Shown piece by piece: positions 50,501 through 62,276 of a DNA stretch of 64,000 nucleotides. Below the pieces are notes generated by a model that was not told the origin of the DNA, searched no databases, and saw only the letters and a program-made list of their open reading frames with translations. Source of the DNA: Casuarina equisetifolia (lineage: Eukaryota; Streptophyta; Magnoliopsida; Fagales; Casuarinaceae); assembly GCA_028551475.1 (NCBI GenBank), contig CM052357.1:2976001-3040000 (forward strand), written 5' to 3'. Position 1 is the first letter of the stretch. Each line of letters begins with the position of its first letter. Both the position numbers and the translations under genes were made by a program.

Positions 50501-51538
50501 TACATCTCCCATACCTGCAACTTTAGCCAAGCAATCATTACCCATCTTCAATGTGCCAAAGTTTCCAGGAGTATAAGAAGTAAAGAACTCCCTCTTGGAA
50601 GTAATATGAAGAGAAACACCACTATCAATTACCCAACTTGTCTTATTGCTTGCAAAATTCACATTATCATCATAGCACACAATAACAAGTTCATTAGTAG
50701 CTGCTGCAACTCGATCATTATCATTGTTGTCCTTCTTCTCCTCACTTTCATTAACTTTCTTCTTCTCATTTCTACCTTTACCATTTTTCTTTTCATTTTT
50801 CAGCTGGAAGCAATTTTTCTTGATATGACCCATCTTGCCACAATGATGGCACTCTACATTTTTATGCCATGATCTAGACTTACTTCGACTTTTGTTATAA
50901 CCTCTCGGACCTCTACTATGACTTCTCCCCCTATTTTCAACAACCAAAGCTTCAGAATGAGACAAAGAACCCCGACTCTTTCTTCTCATCTCTTCATTCA
51001 AAATACTAGTCTTGGCAAAATCCATAGTGACAATTCCATCGGGAGCAGAGTTACTCACTGACATACGAAATGTTTCCCAAGATTCTGGTAAAGTACCAAG
51101 TAACCAAAGTCCTTGTACTTCATCTTCAAACTTCATATTCATGCATGAAAGTTGATCTAACATTCCCTGAAACTCATTCAAATGATCAGATATGGATTGC
51201 CCATCTTTGTATTTCAAGCTAATAAGTTGCTTCATCAAATACATCTTATTATTTCTAGTCTTTCGAGCATACAAAGATTCAAGTTTGTTCCATAGAGTCC
51301 GAGCATGTGTTTCTTTACTAATGTGATTCAAAACATTCTCATCTACAAATTGTCGAATGAACCCGCATACAATTTTATGCTCAAGAGTCCAATCGGCCTC
51401 ACTCATGTTATCTGGTCTAGTTTCACTAAACACCGGTAAGTGCCAACGCTTCACATAAAGCAAATCTTCCATCTTACCCTTCCAAACATGATAATTTCGT
51501 CCATTCAAACTAATCATCCTGTTAGTGCTTAGTTCCAT
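47516..51538 (-). pseudogene. Copia gag-pol polyprotein frame with three in-frame stops
   Basis: One continuous frame of 1,341 codons without frameshifts. Order: gag with N-terminal NGRNYHVWKGKM; CCHC zinc knuckle CHHCGKMGHIKKNC (about residue 230); aspartic protease with DSGVS (usual DSGAS); GAG-pre-integrase HHCC region starting LWHKRLSH; integrase core with D, D and E in SDVCGP, LDNGGEY and AERMNRT; reverse transcriptase with YVDDMLIVG; RNase H with TDSDMAGD and CDSQSAIRLAKN. Stops are TAG at 49292-49294, TAA at 49283-49285 and TAA at 47867-47869. The first two lie in the variable linker between integrase and RT, the third between the RT core and the end of RNase H. Each is one C-to-T change away from a Gln codon. 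The host-side effect is none beyond the insertion. Confidence 0.93.
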
Positions 51539-51577
51539 CGTTCAATCAAATCCAAAGATAAAACAACCACAACCTAA

Positions 51578-51590
51578 GCTCTTGATACCA
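51578..51590 (-). other. Primer-binding site of the copia element
   Basis: TGGTATCAAGAGC on the element strand, three bases inside the 5' LTR; complementary to the 3' end of initiator tRNA-Met as in many copia elements. Confidence 0.85.
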
Positions 51591-51593
51591 CTC

Positions 51594-52282
51594 TGATGGG
51601 AAAAACGACGTATAAAGTTTCCCACTTTGATTGAACCTATGAGGAAATACTAAAAACACCAACGATGTATTCGAATCACAAGTAAAATAATCAAATCACA
51701 GTCAACACAAAAGAATTTCTACGTGGAAAAACTCCTCCAATGTGAAGGATAAAAAACCACGGGACCGATCACGGAGTCCACCCAAATCTCCACTATATCA
51801 ATCGTTAGGATACAACCCAATCAAGTCCTTAACAATAGCAACAGGACAAAGATTTACTGATTCAACAACAATAGAATCACCAATAAATAGTGAAGAACAA
51901 GTTGTAAACAACAACTTAACCAAGAAAAGTTGGAGAAATATCACCCAGATTTTCGACCACAATCTGCTGACTTCAAGAGCTCCAAACGACGATCCAACCG
52001 TTCACAATGAAGAACACCCAATCCCGAACCTGCTGACAAAAAATCAGCTCAATCGGACCACGGATCGTCCTTGATCAAACGTTTGATCAACTGCTGCGCA
52101 GGGCCTCTAATTCCTGCGAAATTCTGCTCTTTTATTTTCTCTCTCTCTTTTTTTCTTTTGACGGCCACTTACCTCTTCTCTTAAAGAAAAAATCCTATAT
52201 TTTTTCTTTTAAACCTTAGGGCCACATTACCCTAATTGGACCCAATAATAAGTCCCCAAATATGGGCTGGACCAACCCAACA
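51594..52282 (-). repeat. 5' LTR of the copia element
   Basis: 689 bp, right copy. It should carry the element promoter. Nine substitutions against the 3' LTR. Confidence 0.95.
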
Positions 52283-52287
52283 ATTAT
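52283..52287. repeat. Target-site duplication (right), copia element
   Basis: ATTAT, matching 46775-46779. Confidence 0.9.
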
Positions 52288-53143
52288 GATTACAAGCGAA
52301 ACCATACAAGTGCTCCTGGAGCTCTTGACAACCCCGTATACAGATCCTAACACTTTTACGGAACAATGGTACAAATATATACAATATGAAGGGAAGAAGA
52401 AGACAAGTGGGAGGACCAGTGCTGCTTTGGAGTGACCGGTCTGTGCATAGAGTTTATACCAAAAAGACTACTGCGTTGTGGTCGCAGTCTGCTCTGTACA
52501 GAGCAAGCGGTTGCAGCGTCGTGGAGTCAACCTGGAATCGCCATATCCGAACACCTAAAGATTGCACCTTCTCCATTTGAATTTTTTCCTGAGGTAGAAT
52601 AATACCAGTCCGTATGCAGTACAATTGTATGAAGTAGCTTTAGTTTAATTCGATGGAATTCGTGTTATGGAGTAGCTTTGGTGGAACGTATTCTCACGTC
52701 CATACTAGTAGCCTAGAAATGTCCACATCAATGGCCTTTGGGCCTTCTGGCACCACGGCCTTCTAAGTAAAGCTGATGCGTAAGCCCCCGGCTTCTATCA
52801 TTACCAAGAAAATGATAGATAAAGGTCCCTGAAAGTACAGTGAAACTCGCATATTGCTTTTCGGATTAAAAGCTTGACAAGCAAAAGAATCTTGCTTTTC
52901 AGGTTAGGGGGACTGGCAGCTTACCAGTAGTGTATGAAGTTTCTTCCGTTTTGCTTGCATCACTGTTTGCAGAATTTGTTTCGTGATTTCCCATGTTTTT
53001 GATTTTCTGGGAGCCTTGATCAGATCTTCTCTGTTTCTTGTCCGTTCATCAATTTTAAAGAAAATTAATATGAGTTGCGACTCTTCCATTTCTGAACCAT
53101 TTTCAGAGTATCCTGGTGATAGCACAAACAATCGTTTGGACAG
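52288..53143 (+). other. Upstream region of the hydroxy-acid-oxidase-like gene
   Basis: Non-coding DNA between the copia element and the oxidase start. It should include the former promoter and leader. The frame at 52386-52580 has no recognisable features. Confidence 0.4.
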
Positions 53144-56100
53144 ATGGAGATCACTAATGTTACTGAGTATGAGGCAATCGCAAGGGACAAATTGCTGAAG
53201 ATGGTTTACGACTTCCAGGCATTGGGTGCAGAGGATCAATGGACTCTGAAGGAGAATCGAAATGCATTCTCAAGGATTTGGTAAGCTACCTCTTTGACAG
53301 GAACCCTTAAAATAGAGTCCTTTGTCTAGTCAATAGATTTGGTTTTGGTTTGCTTGTCGGATATACTTTACTTTTTCTTGATATCTATCTTGTACTTGGA
53401 GCTTTTCCGTTTCTACTTTCCCGGAAAGGAATTTGAGTAAATCCCTTCTCCGATTGTAGCTTATCTTCCAGATTTTGTAGTTGCATCTCTTCACAGACAA
53501 TGTATCTATGTGTACTGAAAACAGGTTTCGGCCTCGAATTCTTGTTGATGTATGCAAGATAGACCTTACTACGACTGTTTTGGGCTTCAAAATCTCGATG
53601 CCCATCATGATTGCGCCGACTGCCATGCAGAAGATGGCTCACTCTAAAGGTATTGAAGTAAAAGGTTTATCTAAGAGGTTATGAAGAGCTAAATCCTGTA
53701 GTTTTCATTAAAATTGCATTTGCCACCATAGCTTTTTCCCTCTGCTATCATCTTTCCTTCCCCTTTTCCTTTCGACTTTCTTTTGCTAATTTTTTTGATT
53801 CCCTACTATCCTCTACCTCTTAGACACGAAAGAGTTCCGCAGTTAGCATTCATTGATTGCCGAAATGAGAGGTCTCACAATTAAATCAGAGGCCCCATAA
53901 TGAGGTAGGATGTTCTCTCTTCAACTCCGTAAAGTAATTCCCATGCAGGAGAGAATGCGACAGCAAGAGCAGCTTCGGGAGCTGGCACTATTATGGTTTT
54001 GCATTCTCACCAAGTTTCTTTGAGTTCTTTGTCCACATTGAATAAAATCTTTCTTGCCAATCCTTCATTGGCTTTCTCTTCGCTATAGCGAGATCAATAT
54101 GTTCCTGACTGTAGTAATCGATTTATGCATGATTGATCGTTTTAGACACTTTCTTTTGGGGCTAATTCTAGTATTGAAGAGGTTGCTTCAACAGGACCTG
54201 GCATTTGCCTTTTCCAACTCACTGTAAGTGAGACATCATCCCCCACTTTCTTGTTTATATTTTTTAGCTGAAATGTTCTGAGTGTGAGTTGGAGTTATCA
54301 GTTTGGTTAGGGGCTGATCGTCGGTAAACCACGCGGAGAACCACTTCTTTTGACCTATGATGAGACGCTAAGATTGAAACAGAGCAATTGTTCTCAATGA
54401 GATGGAAAACTAAAACTCGGTACATTTACCCGGTAGAATGGGTGTTCACAGAGTTTACAGCGTCAAAAATTACTGTATGCTGTGGCCATGGTTAGCCATG
54501 CTGCGCCTTCCCCAACAAATGAAACCCAAGTCTTCTTACATTTACGTTTCTTTACTCGCCATGCAAGTCCGAGCTCTGTTCTGCCACGGTGGAGTATGTC
54601 TTAGCAATCATGCCACTTGGATTCGTGACACCATCACTCGCTTTACTGGCTGCTACTGATACATCACCCATCCTCCCTGATGCTGTTACTTATATCTTCC
54701 TTGTTGACGTATGTTTTAATGATTGTTGTTAGCTTTATGTTTCTTTACTGATACTTCCTTCTCTTAATGGTTTCAAAATGAAGGTTTTCCAATATAATGG
54801 CCTGGCTTTGTCTTTTGGAAGAGATTACAATGAAAATGCCTTCCTAATTTCTGATTTTGAAGTAGTCGATATTTTTTGACTCAAGATTTATATGACTTCA
54901 GACAGGAACGTGGTGTATAAACGTAGACTACTCTTCTTGTTCTTTAGGTGCTTAAAGACAGGAATGTGGTTATACAGCTTATAAGAAGAGCTGAAAGGGC
55001 TGGTTTCAATGCAATTGCTCTCACCGTGGACGCTCCAATGTTTGGCCGCAGAGAGGCTGATATTAAGAACAGGCAAGTGTCCATTTGAAAATAAAATCTC
55101 AAAACAAAGTAGGTTGTCCTCCTCTTTTGAATACACGAGTTCTCTTGTTGAAGTTATACCTCGAGTTTAAAGAAACATCACTACTTGATGGAACTCTATG
55201 TAGATTTGCTTTGCCACCACATTTGACATTAAAGAACCTTGAAGGATTAGATATTGGAAAGAGAGATGAGGTTGGGCACCCATATGAAATCTTTAATATG
55301 ATACTCCACCTTTCCTTGTGTATATATTCGTAAGAGTAGTACTTTTCCCTTATCAAACTTGGGGTTGAACCTGCAGACCAATGATTCTGGACTAGGTTTA
55401 CATGTTGCTGGGCAATTTGACCGTTCTCTCAGCTGGAAGGTCAGGCTTCTTATTCATTGGACTTCTTGAAAAAAATGACGAGTATTATTTTAAACAACCT
55501 CTCATTTCCATGGGTAGGATGTGAAGTGGCTTCAGACAATCACTGATCTACCCATTCTTGTGAAGGGTGTACTAAACTGCTCTGGATGGTATGTAAGCTG
55601 AAACCATCCTCCCCTTCCCTTCCAGCCACAAACACCTCAACAAAGAAAAGGAAAAATGAAATAAAATTCTAGGAAAGTTCTACCACAGTCATCTAATTTA
55701 ATGACACCTACAATGCAGCAAGGCTAGCCGTACAAGCTGGAGTAGCAGGAATCATTGTATCGAATCATGGAGCTCGCCAACTTGATTATGCCCCTCCAAC
55801 TATTATTGCATTGGAGGAGGCATGATCATTTTTTTGAACTGTTTCAATTTCCTTCTTGAGTTACAAAAAAAGAAAATGTTATTCATGAAGAGTAGGTGAT
55901 CCAATCTCAACATTTAGTCCTATGATGCAAGAATTGTTTCCCTTTTTTTTTTGTCAAGTTCTTATTCTTTAATATGTATTTCTCATGTATCGCTTGAGGT
56001 CGAATTCTAGATTTTATAACCTTTACTTCCTTTTTAGTTATTTTCAAAATTTTTCCAAACTATTCATAAACCTATTTAGAGATTTTACTGTTGTCATTGA

Positions 56101-57152
56101 TTAGTGAGCCTTTGAATTTGTTTTTTCCTTCTTGATTTCATTGTCTTCCATTTATGTTTTTTTTTTCACTTAAAACCTCGTTATGCTTCAATTCTTTTAT
56201 GGTTCTGATTGGGATGATTTAGGTTGTCAAAGCTGCATAACGCCAAATTCCCGTTTTTCTAGATAGTGGAATCCGACAAGGGACAGATTTCTTCAAAGCA
56301 TTGGCTCTTGGAGCATCTGGCATATTTGGGAGTAGATGATATGCTTCATGCAAATCATTATGCAATATACATAATGAAAAATGAGTTTATATCACTATTC
56401 TCGTCTTAGAATTTATTAGAAATTGAAGGGCCCAACTAAAACACAGAACTGTGCAATAGTGGGTTGCTAGCGGAAGTTTATAAGGCCAGACTCTCCTGTC
56501 GCCTTACCCAATGTGGGACTAGATATTTTAATCTTCCAACACTCCCCCGCAATCTCACGTTAGGCGCGGTGAGAGGTGGGACCAGTCTAGAGAGACCACA
56601 CCAAGGTAGGCAGGACACAGGGCCGACTTTGATACCATATTAGAAATTGAAGGGCTCAACTAAAACACAGAACTGTGCAATAGTGGGTTGCTAGCAGAAG
56701 TTTATAAGGCTAGGCTCTCCTGTCGCCTTACCCAATGTGAGACTGAATATTTTAATCTTCCAACAGAATTTAACAATTTGTAATCTTGGAAGTATATTGA
56801 CCTTGTTAGTGCTAGTAATGGTCCTAAATGTGGAAATTTGCTGCAATTGATAAGCTAAGAATTGGTATTTAAAATTCATCAAGTGTGAAATAGGAGTTAA
56901 ATGACAAGTCCCATGTCCCTTGCTTAGTAAATTGGCGTCCATTTGATCCTTGCAATCCTATTTTAGATTGGAAGACCTGTGGTGTTCGCATTGGCTATTG
57001 AAGGTGAGACAGGTGTTCGAAAAGTACTACAGATGCTTCATGATGAACTTGAACTAGGAATGACGTCGTGTGGCTGTTGCTCACTCAAAGAGATTACTCG
57101 TGACCATGTAGTAACTGAATGGGACCATCCTCATATTTCCCCTAGGTTGTAG
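53144..57152 (+). pseudogene. (S)-2-hydroxy-acid oxidase / glycolate oxidase-like, probably a pseudogene
   Basis: Eleven exons match peroxisomal glycolate-oxidase-type FMN enzymes: 53144-53280, 53525-53649, 53950-53996, 54146-54223, 54948-55072, 55204-55270, 55377-55439, 55518-55588, 55719-55819, 56223-56327 and 56967-57152. Such enzymes oxidise glycolate to glyoxylate, making H2O2. The C-terminus ends PRL, a peroxisomal PTS1 signal. Kept: Lys in LVKGV, His and Arg in [10 protein letters not shown], Asp in TVDAP. Lost: the substrate tyrosines at 24 (Phe) and 129 (Thr), and Trp108 (Gly). Lesions: one extra A in exon 8 (run at 55574-55576) shifts the frame, TAA at 56238-56240 stops exon 10, and the donor after 56327 reads GG instead of GT. 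Exon 9 has a weak GC donor. A TRIM element sits in the last intron. An expressed, altered isoform is possible but unlikely. Confidence 0.85.
56413..56765 (-). mobile_element. TRIM element (miniature LTR retrotransposon)
   Basis: Terminal direct repeats of about 129 bp (56413-56541 and 56638-56765) flank a 96-bp interior. On the minus strand the interior starts next to TGGTATCAAAG, a primer-binding site for initiator tRNA-Met, and ends with the purine tract GCGGGGGAG before the second repeat. The repeats start TGTTGGAAGATT. A perfect 5-bp target duplication, GAATT, flanks the element (56408-56412 and 56766-56770). It encodes nothing and depends on other retrotransposons. It sits in an intron of the oxidase relic. 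Confidence 0.93.
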
Positions 57153-60100
57153 CTTTTTATGGTGCCACTACTTCTATAGCATTGCCTTAGTAGGTATAAG
57201 CTCTAGAAATTTGTGTCATAAAAAAAATTCTATCTCATTTGTACTTCAGAAGATACATTTGAAGAGTTTGAACTTCTATGATGACAATTATATGATATTT
57301 TCTTGTATACCTGAGGTACTTTGGTGTCCGTGGAATATTTTTAACTAGATATTGCGTTAATTAATTATCTTTCTTAAAGTCTATTGTGGTTATTACACTA
57401 TTATTAACTCTAAAGCTAACATAATTGGGACTTAAAAGGAACTTTGCAGGTTAATCTCGTGATGAATTAGATAAAGCCAATTTGATAAAAGCAACAATTA
57501 CTCGAGTCTTCTTGATGCCTTTTAGATAGTTAATATTCGCCCAAGCTTGTAAATAAGTGCTGTAAAAAGGCTCTAATGAAGAGTATAGCGAAGGCAATTT
57601 GCCATGTGATTCTCGTGTTCAAAAATTAAAGTTAGTTTCTGCCTCTTAGGCCAATAGTCCAAAAGAAATTGTTAACCTACAGTAATGAGAATCTTGACTT
57701 GCTAGTAAAAATTTGTATAGTACTAGCATGCTTGGTTTCTTCAAATGAAAATTAACAAGTTTACCATGAATACTATCTTTTGTGAAGATATAAGTCACTT
57801 AATTGTATGAATGTTAGCGTCAATTTTACTTTGATTTGGATGATCGTTCTCTAAATTGGAATACTCAATGTTCTCTTAAAAATAATTGTTAAAAAATAGA
57901 TACATTTATACAAAAAAAGATTCTAGATTAAGTTTTAAGAAATGAAAGATTTGTATACGGTACGGTTGCTTTCTTTTAATGCTCTTATAGCACATTATTA
58001 ATTGCCTAATTAGGACTTAAACAAGCTTACTTATTTCAAGAATATCTTACTCTCATTTACACTCATCTAAAGCAAAATTTAGTTGCAAAATGACAAGATC
58101 AACTCCAAAGAATCTCTACACCCTTTTGAGCTTTGCAGTCCGTTCACTATTTCTATCTCAAAGAGAAACTTCGACTCTAATCCATGGATATAATGGTGAT
58201 GATACCAAATGAGGTTTGTTGGTTGTCTCTTCATACTTACCGAATCGAATAATATGTTGATGTAAAGAGATCTTTGATTCCTTCGTATAAGTTGTACAGA
58301 AAATATTATTGATTTGACAAGTGCGAATAGAATCGAAGTCTTGCTTTATTCAATGATTACATTGCAAATATTCAAAGCAAACATATCACCATCATATCAA
58401 TGGACTAGAGTCGAAGTTCTCTTTAAGACAGAAATATTGAACGGACTTCGAAGCTCAAAAGGGTGTGGATATTCTTCGGAGACAAAGCCTACATGGAGAG
58501 TTTGAATTAGTTGGTAACGTTGAACTAGAGAAACTAGAGGTAGTTAGCAATGGAACCTAGGACCCACTAACATCCATGTGAAGGAGGTAAAGAACGGGGC
58601 AATTGACAGGGGTCGGTGTTTTAGGTGGCGGATTACAAAGCATCTCTTGACATGCGAGTGAATCTCTGTTGCATAAGCAATAGTCTCTGCTTTTCCCACC
58701 ACTTCCCACGTCGAGATTCTCCATTCACTACCTAGTACGCATAAGCTTCTCTGCCTTCAATGAAAGAAACCTGGAACTTTCTTCCTTTGGCCACTTGCGG
58801 AGGACTGGAGTGTGGCTTGCACATGGCAACAAGCACACAAGGAAGACACAAATTAATTTGACAAGGAATCTTGACCATGAATCTTCTTTGATTTCTTTTT
58901 ATGAGTTCTAGAGAAAGTATCATTGTTTTGGTAAGTGTGAATAGCCAATAAGAAAACCTTCAGGTGCCAAAATTTTTTTTGTTCTTGTTGCTGTTGTTTT
59001 CCTTGTTGATTCACAACTAACTATAGTCTATTGGTGTTGTCTCGTTCAACGATTTGATTGCACTTCCCAACGACTGATCGTGACATCCAACTAAATATTC
59101 AGTACAAAGCTGATTTATGGCCATTAAATCAGTGTACTAGAGCCCAAGTGCTCTCCAAAATAAAAATGGTGAGCCCACTCAGCTTGTAGTGTAGAGATTC
59201 TTTTAGAGAGAAGGTTTAGGTAAAGAAGAGTTCGAATTAGTTGCAAAGCATGTTATGCCTCAAATTTTATTTAAATTTTTTAGTATACTTGCACCTTCTT
59301 GGAAGTTGTCTTTTTCTTTAGAAAGAACATAAGCCTTCTATAAAAAATAAAATAAAAAGTTAGGCCCACAAAACATGTGATTCGAAAAATAATTAAATCC
59401 CAAGAAGCATGCGGCTTCAGCATAGTTGAAGTAAACAAACCAATGTAGTTAGCGATGGAGCGTAGAAGCCACGAACATGCATGTGAAGTTGTTGCTGAAT
59501 GACGGGGCATTTGAAAGGGTTTCGTGCCGTTGGTGGTGGATCACAAAGCAGCTTCTGACATAGCGTATCTTTGTTGCACAAACAATGGTCTTTGCTTTGA
59601 CCGCAACTTTCCACCTCTAGAATCTCTACTAAACCGATCACCTGGAACAAGCGTCTCTGCTTGGACGCCACCACCAACATGCGTCCCTGCTATCAAGCTC
59701 CGACCTAGGTGTGTGGATGGAATTACCAGGACTCGTGACAAAGCGTACAAACCGTTATCTGGCATAACGCTGAAAGGGAAATCGGTAAGCAACGTGGAAG
59801 CAACGTGGAAGCAACATTTCCTCAAAATTGCGCCCGGATAGTTGCATAAACAAACTTAATATACCTTGCAACTAAAAGAAGCCTCTTAGTCTTCTATGGT
59901 GTCAGTGAAAAATCAGCAGCCACTTCATCTTCGGCACCGCGACGGACGAACGACGTTAATATGGTTGCTTATTAGGTTTTGCCTATTGACGTTAACTCTT
60001 TGAAACTTGTTTCATATCAGCATCCTAAACCACCTTTTCTGAAGGTTATAATCTTGCCGCTGAAGTGAATAGAAATGATAAATAAATGAGCATTGTTTCT

Positions 60101-60410
60101 AGGCCGAAGCAACTTGAAGTGAACCGCGTCTGTTGTAGTTCTTTTTTTATTTCTATTTTTCAAATAAACCCCCGATCCAAGTTTGTTGGAAGGGATTGAT
60201 TTAGGGCCCACCTTAATCATATTCGAAAAATTGTGCCAGCTGGCATCCTGATAAAGAAAGATTGGTGCCAAAAACTGTATCTAAATTAAAATAAGGGACA
60301 ATCATAGTGTTTGAATGCTTTCTTTCAATGAGAATCAATTCCTCTATTTAATCGAAAAAGGCCGAGTATTTCTGTAACTCTCAATTTGCTCTAGTACTAC
60401 AACTTCTTCC
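57153..60410. other. Repetitive intergenic DNA before the TIR-NBS relic
   Basis: About 3.3 kb without a supported gene. It contains a foldback (58108-58479) and a diverged tandem pair: about 58300-58740 resembles about 58900-59650, including a block reading GTAGTTAGC(A/G)ATGGA. Frames at 59524-59841 (+) and 59541-59825 (-) overlap on opposite strands and have no recognisable domain. Confidence 0.5.
58108..58479. repeat. Foldback / imperfect inverted repeat
   Basis: The left arm (about 58108-58205) is an imperfect reverse complement of the right arm (about 58386-58479). Shared pieces include ACACCCTTTTGAGCTT, AGTCCGTTCA and AACTTCGACTCTA. The loop is about 180 bp. It could be a degenerate MITE or an inverted duplication. 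Confidence 0.7.
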
Positions 60411-62068
60411 ATGGCTTTCTTGGTAGCCTCTTCTTCTTCCACCCACCACTGGATTTATGATGTATTCTTAAGTTTTAGAGGTAGAGACACTCGCAACAAT
60501 TTTACTACCCATCTATACCATGCTTTGTGTCAAAATGGTATCAACACCTATATAGATGATAAGCTTGAACGAGGAAACGAAATTTCGTCTACACTTCTCA
60601 AATCTATTAAAGAATCAAGAATTTCAATTGTTGTATTGTTGAAAAACTATGCATCATCAAAGTGGTGCTTAAATGAATTGATCAAGATCCTAGAATGTAA
60701 GGAAGCAAAATAACAAATAGTTGTACCAGTATTTTACGATGTAGATCTATCAGAACTTCGGAGTCAAACCAATAGTGTTGGAAACACGCTCTTTGAAATT
60801 GAAGCCCGAGTTATGGATGATGTGAGGGTCCAAAAGTGGAAGATAGCCTTACGAGAAGTTGCCGATTTGTCTAGGTGGCATTTAAGGAACAGGTATTTCT
60901 AACAACTATTGTCCCTTCATTTTTTTATCACATCACATTTCTTACAATTAGATAATATGGTAAGTACAAATGATTAAAAAATTTCTTGTCTTTTTATTAC
61001 TAATAGTAGTGAATCAAATGTTATTCAAGAAATCATCCAGTGGTTGAACTTAATAATAATAAGTCATGCAACATTAAGCATTGCCAAGTATCCAGTTGGA
61101 ATCAAGCCTTATTTACAAAATCTTCATTCACTCCAAAGCGCTTGTAAGAATGGTATACTCATGGTAGGGATTTATAGAGTTGGTGGAATTCATAAAACAA
61201 TTATTGCTAAAGCCCTCTATTACTTCATTGCTTTTCGATCTGATGGTAGTTGCTTTCTTCAAAATGCTAGAAAACTACTCAAAAGCATGGTTTAATACAT
61301 TTGCAAAATAAAATTCCTTCTAAGGTCCTTGGAGTCTCAAGTCTAGAGGTTGACATTGTTAATTAAGGAGTTACTATGATGAAGCAAAGGCTTTGTTTGA
61401 AAAAAGTATTCCTAATTCTTGATGATGTGAATCAATTAATCCAATTGAAAAACCTAGTAGGAAAACATGATTGGTTTGATTTTAAAAGTAAAATCATCAT
61501 AACAACAAGAGATAAGGCCTTACTTTTTGAACATGGAGTTGATTTGGTATACCATATGAGTGAGTTGAACAAAAGAAAAGCTTTTGAACTCTTTAGTTGG
61601 AATGCCTTCAATTGTATGAAGTTTATAGAAGATTTTGTTGAAATCAGTAAAGAAGTTTTAAGTTATGCTAAGGGCCTTCCATTTACTTTAGAAGTAATAG
61701 GCTTAGATTTATTTAGTAGAAGCTTACATGAATGGAGAAATACTTTGGAGAGGTACAAAAGAATCTTGAATAAGGATATTCAAAACATTTTAAGAGTAAG
61801 TTATGATAAATTGGATGACAATGAGATGAATATTTTTCTTGACATTGCATGTTTCTTTATGGGAGAGTACTTAGATGATGTTTGTAAACTATTTGATAAG
61901 TGTGGTTTCTTTGCAAATCATGCAATTGAAATACTTCTAAATAAGCCTTTATTGACCATTATTGAGGGAAAAATGTTGCAAATCCAAGACCTATTGCAAG
62001 ATATGGGCAAAAAAATAGTTAGACAAGAATCACTTAAAGATCTTGGCAAACGTAGAATATTGTGATTT
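60411..62068 (+). pseudogene. TIR-NBS disease-resistance gene, broken and truncated
   Basis: The exon at 60411-60892 encodes a TIR domain starting near residue 16 (YDVFLSFRGRDTRNNFT, then SSKWCLNEL), and a second exon from 61007 encodes an NB-ARC region. Lesions: TAA at 60711-60713 inside the TIR domain; a P-loop reading GGIHKT instead of GGIGKT; a frameshift between about 61267 and 61286; TAA at 61364-61366. The last frame (61376-62065) keeps kinase-2 LILDDV, RNBS-B IIITTRDK and a GLPFTLEVIG motif (usual GLPLALE), but the MHD-like motif is degraded (IQDLLQDMG). The frame ends at the LTR of a copia element at 62069, and no LRR region remains in the window. Intact relatives are cytoplasmic immune receptors; this copy cannot make one. 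Confidence 0.9.
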
Positions 62069-62276
62069 TGTTATAGAATATTATGTAGTGGGATTTGCTT
62101 CTATTTTGTAATGTAATAGTTAATTTATATATTTCCTTGTATATTTCATTATTACAGTACCATGTAAAGTCCTTTTGTAGGTCGATAAGAAGACCTCCCA
62201 TTGTACAGACTAGGTACCACAATATCAATAGAGAGAATTATTTTCACACTCCATTATCTCTTTTTATTTTATGACA
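62069..62276 (+). repeat. 5' LTR of the right-edge copia element
   Basis: 208 bp, begins TGTTATAGAATATT and ends TTTATGACA. It replaces the downstream part of the TIR-NBS gene. Confidence 0.7.

Larger units (their letters stand above)
46780..52282 (-). mobile_element. Complete young Ty1/copia retrotransposon (Tnt1/Tork-like)
   Basis: Two 689-bp LTRs (46780-47468 and 51594-52282) with TG...CA ends frame 4.1 kb of internal DNA, and a perfect ATTAT duplication flanks the element. Read on the minus strand, the 5' LTR is the right one. It is followed after 3 bases by a primer-binding site complementary to initiator tRNA-Met, then the gag-pol frame, a purine-rich tract and the 3' LTR. I count nine differences between the LTRs (about 1.3%), eight of them transitions. 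Domain order protease-integrase-RT-RNase H defines the copia superfamily. The element is structurally complete but its frame has three stops, so it is probably non-autonomous now. The open frames inside the LTRs (for example 46928-47260) are not genes. Confidence 0.96.

Noticed and set aside
50369-50872. 167-codon plus-strand frame
   Set aside because: Antisense shadow of the copia gag-protease region.
59524-59841. Overlapping frames on both strands near 59.5-59.8 kb
   Set aside because: Mutually antisense, no domains, inside a diverged tandem repeat.
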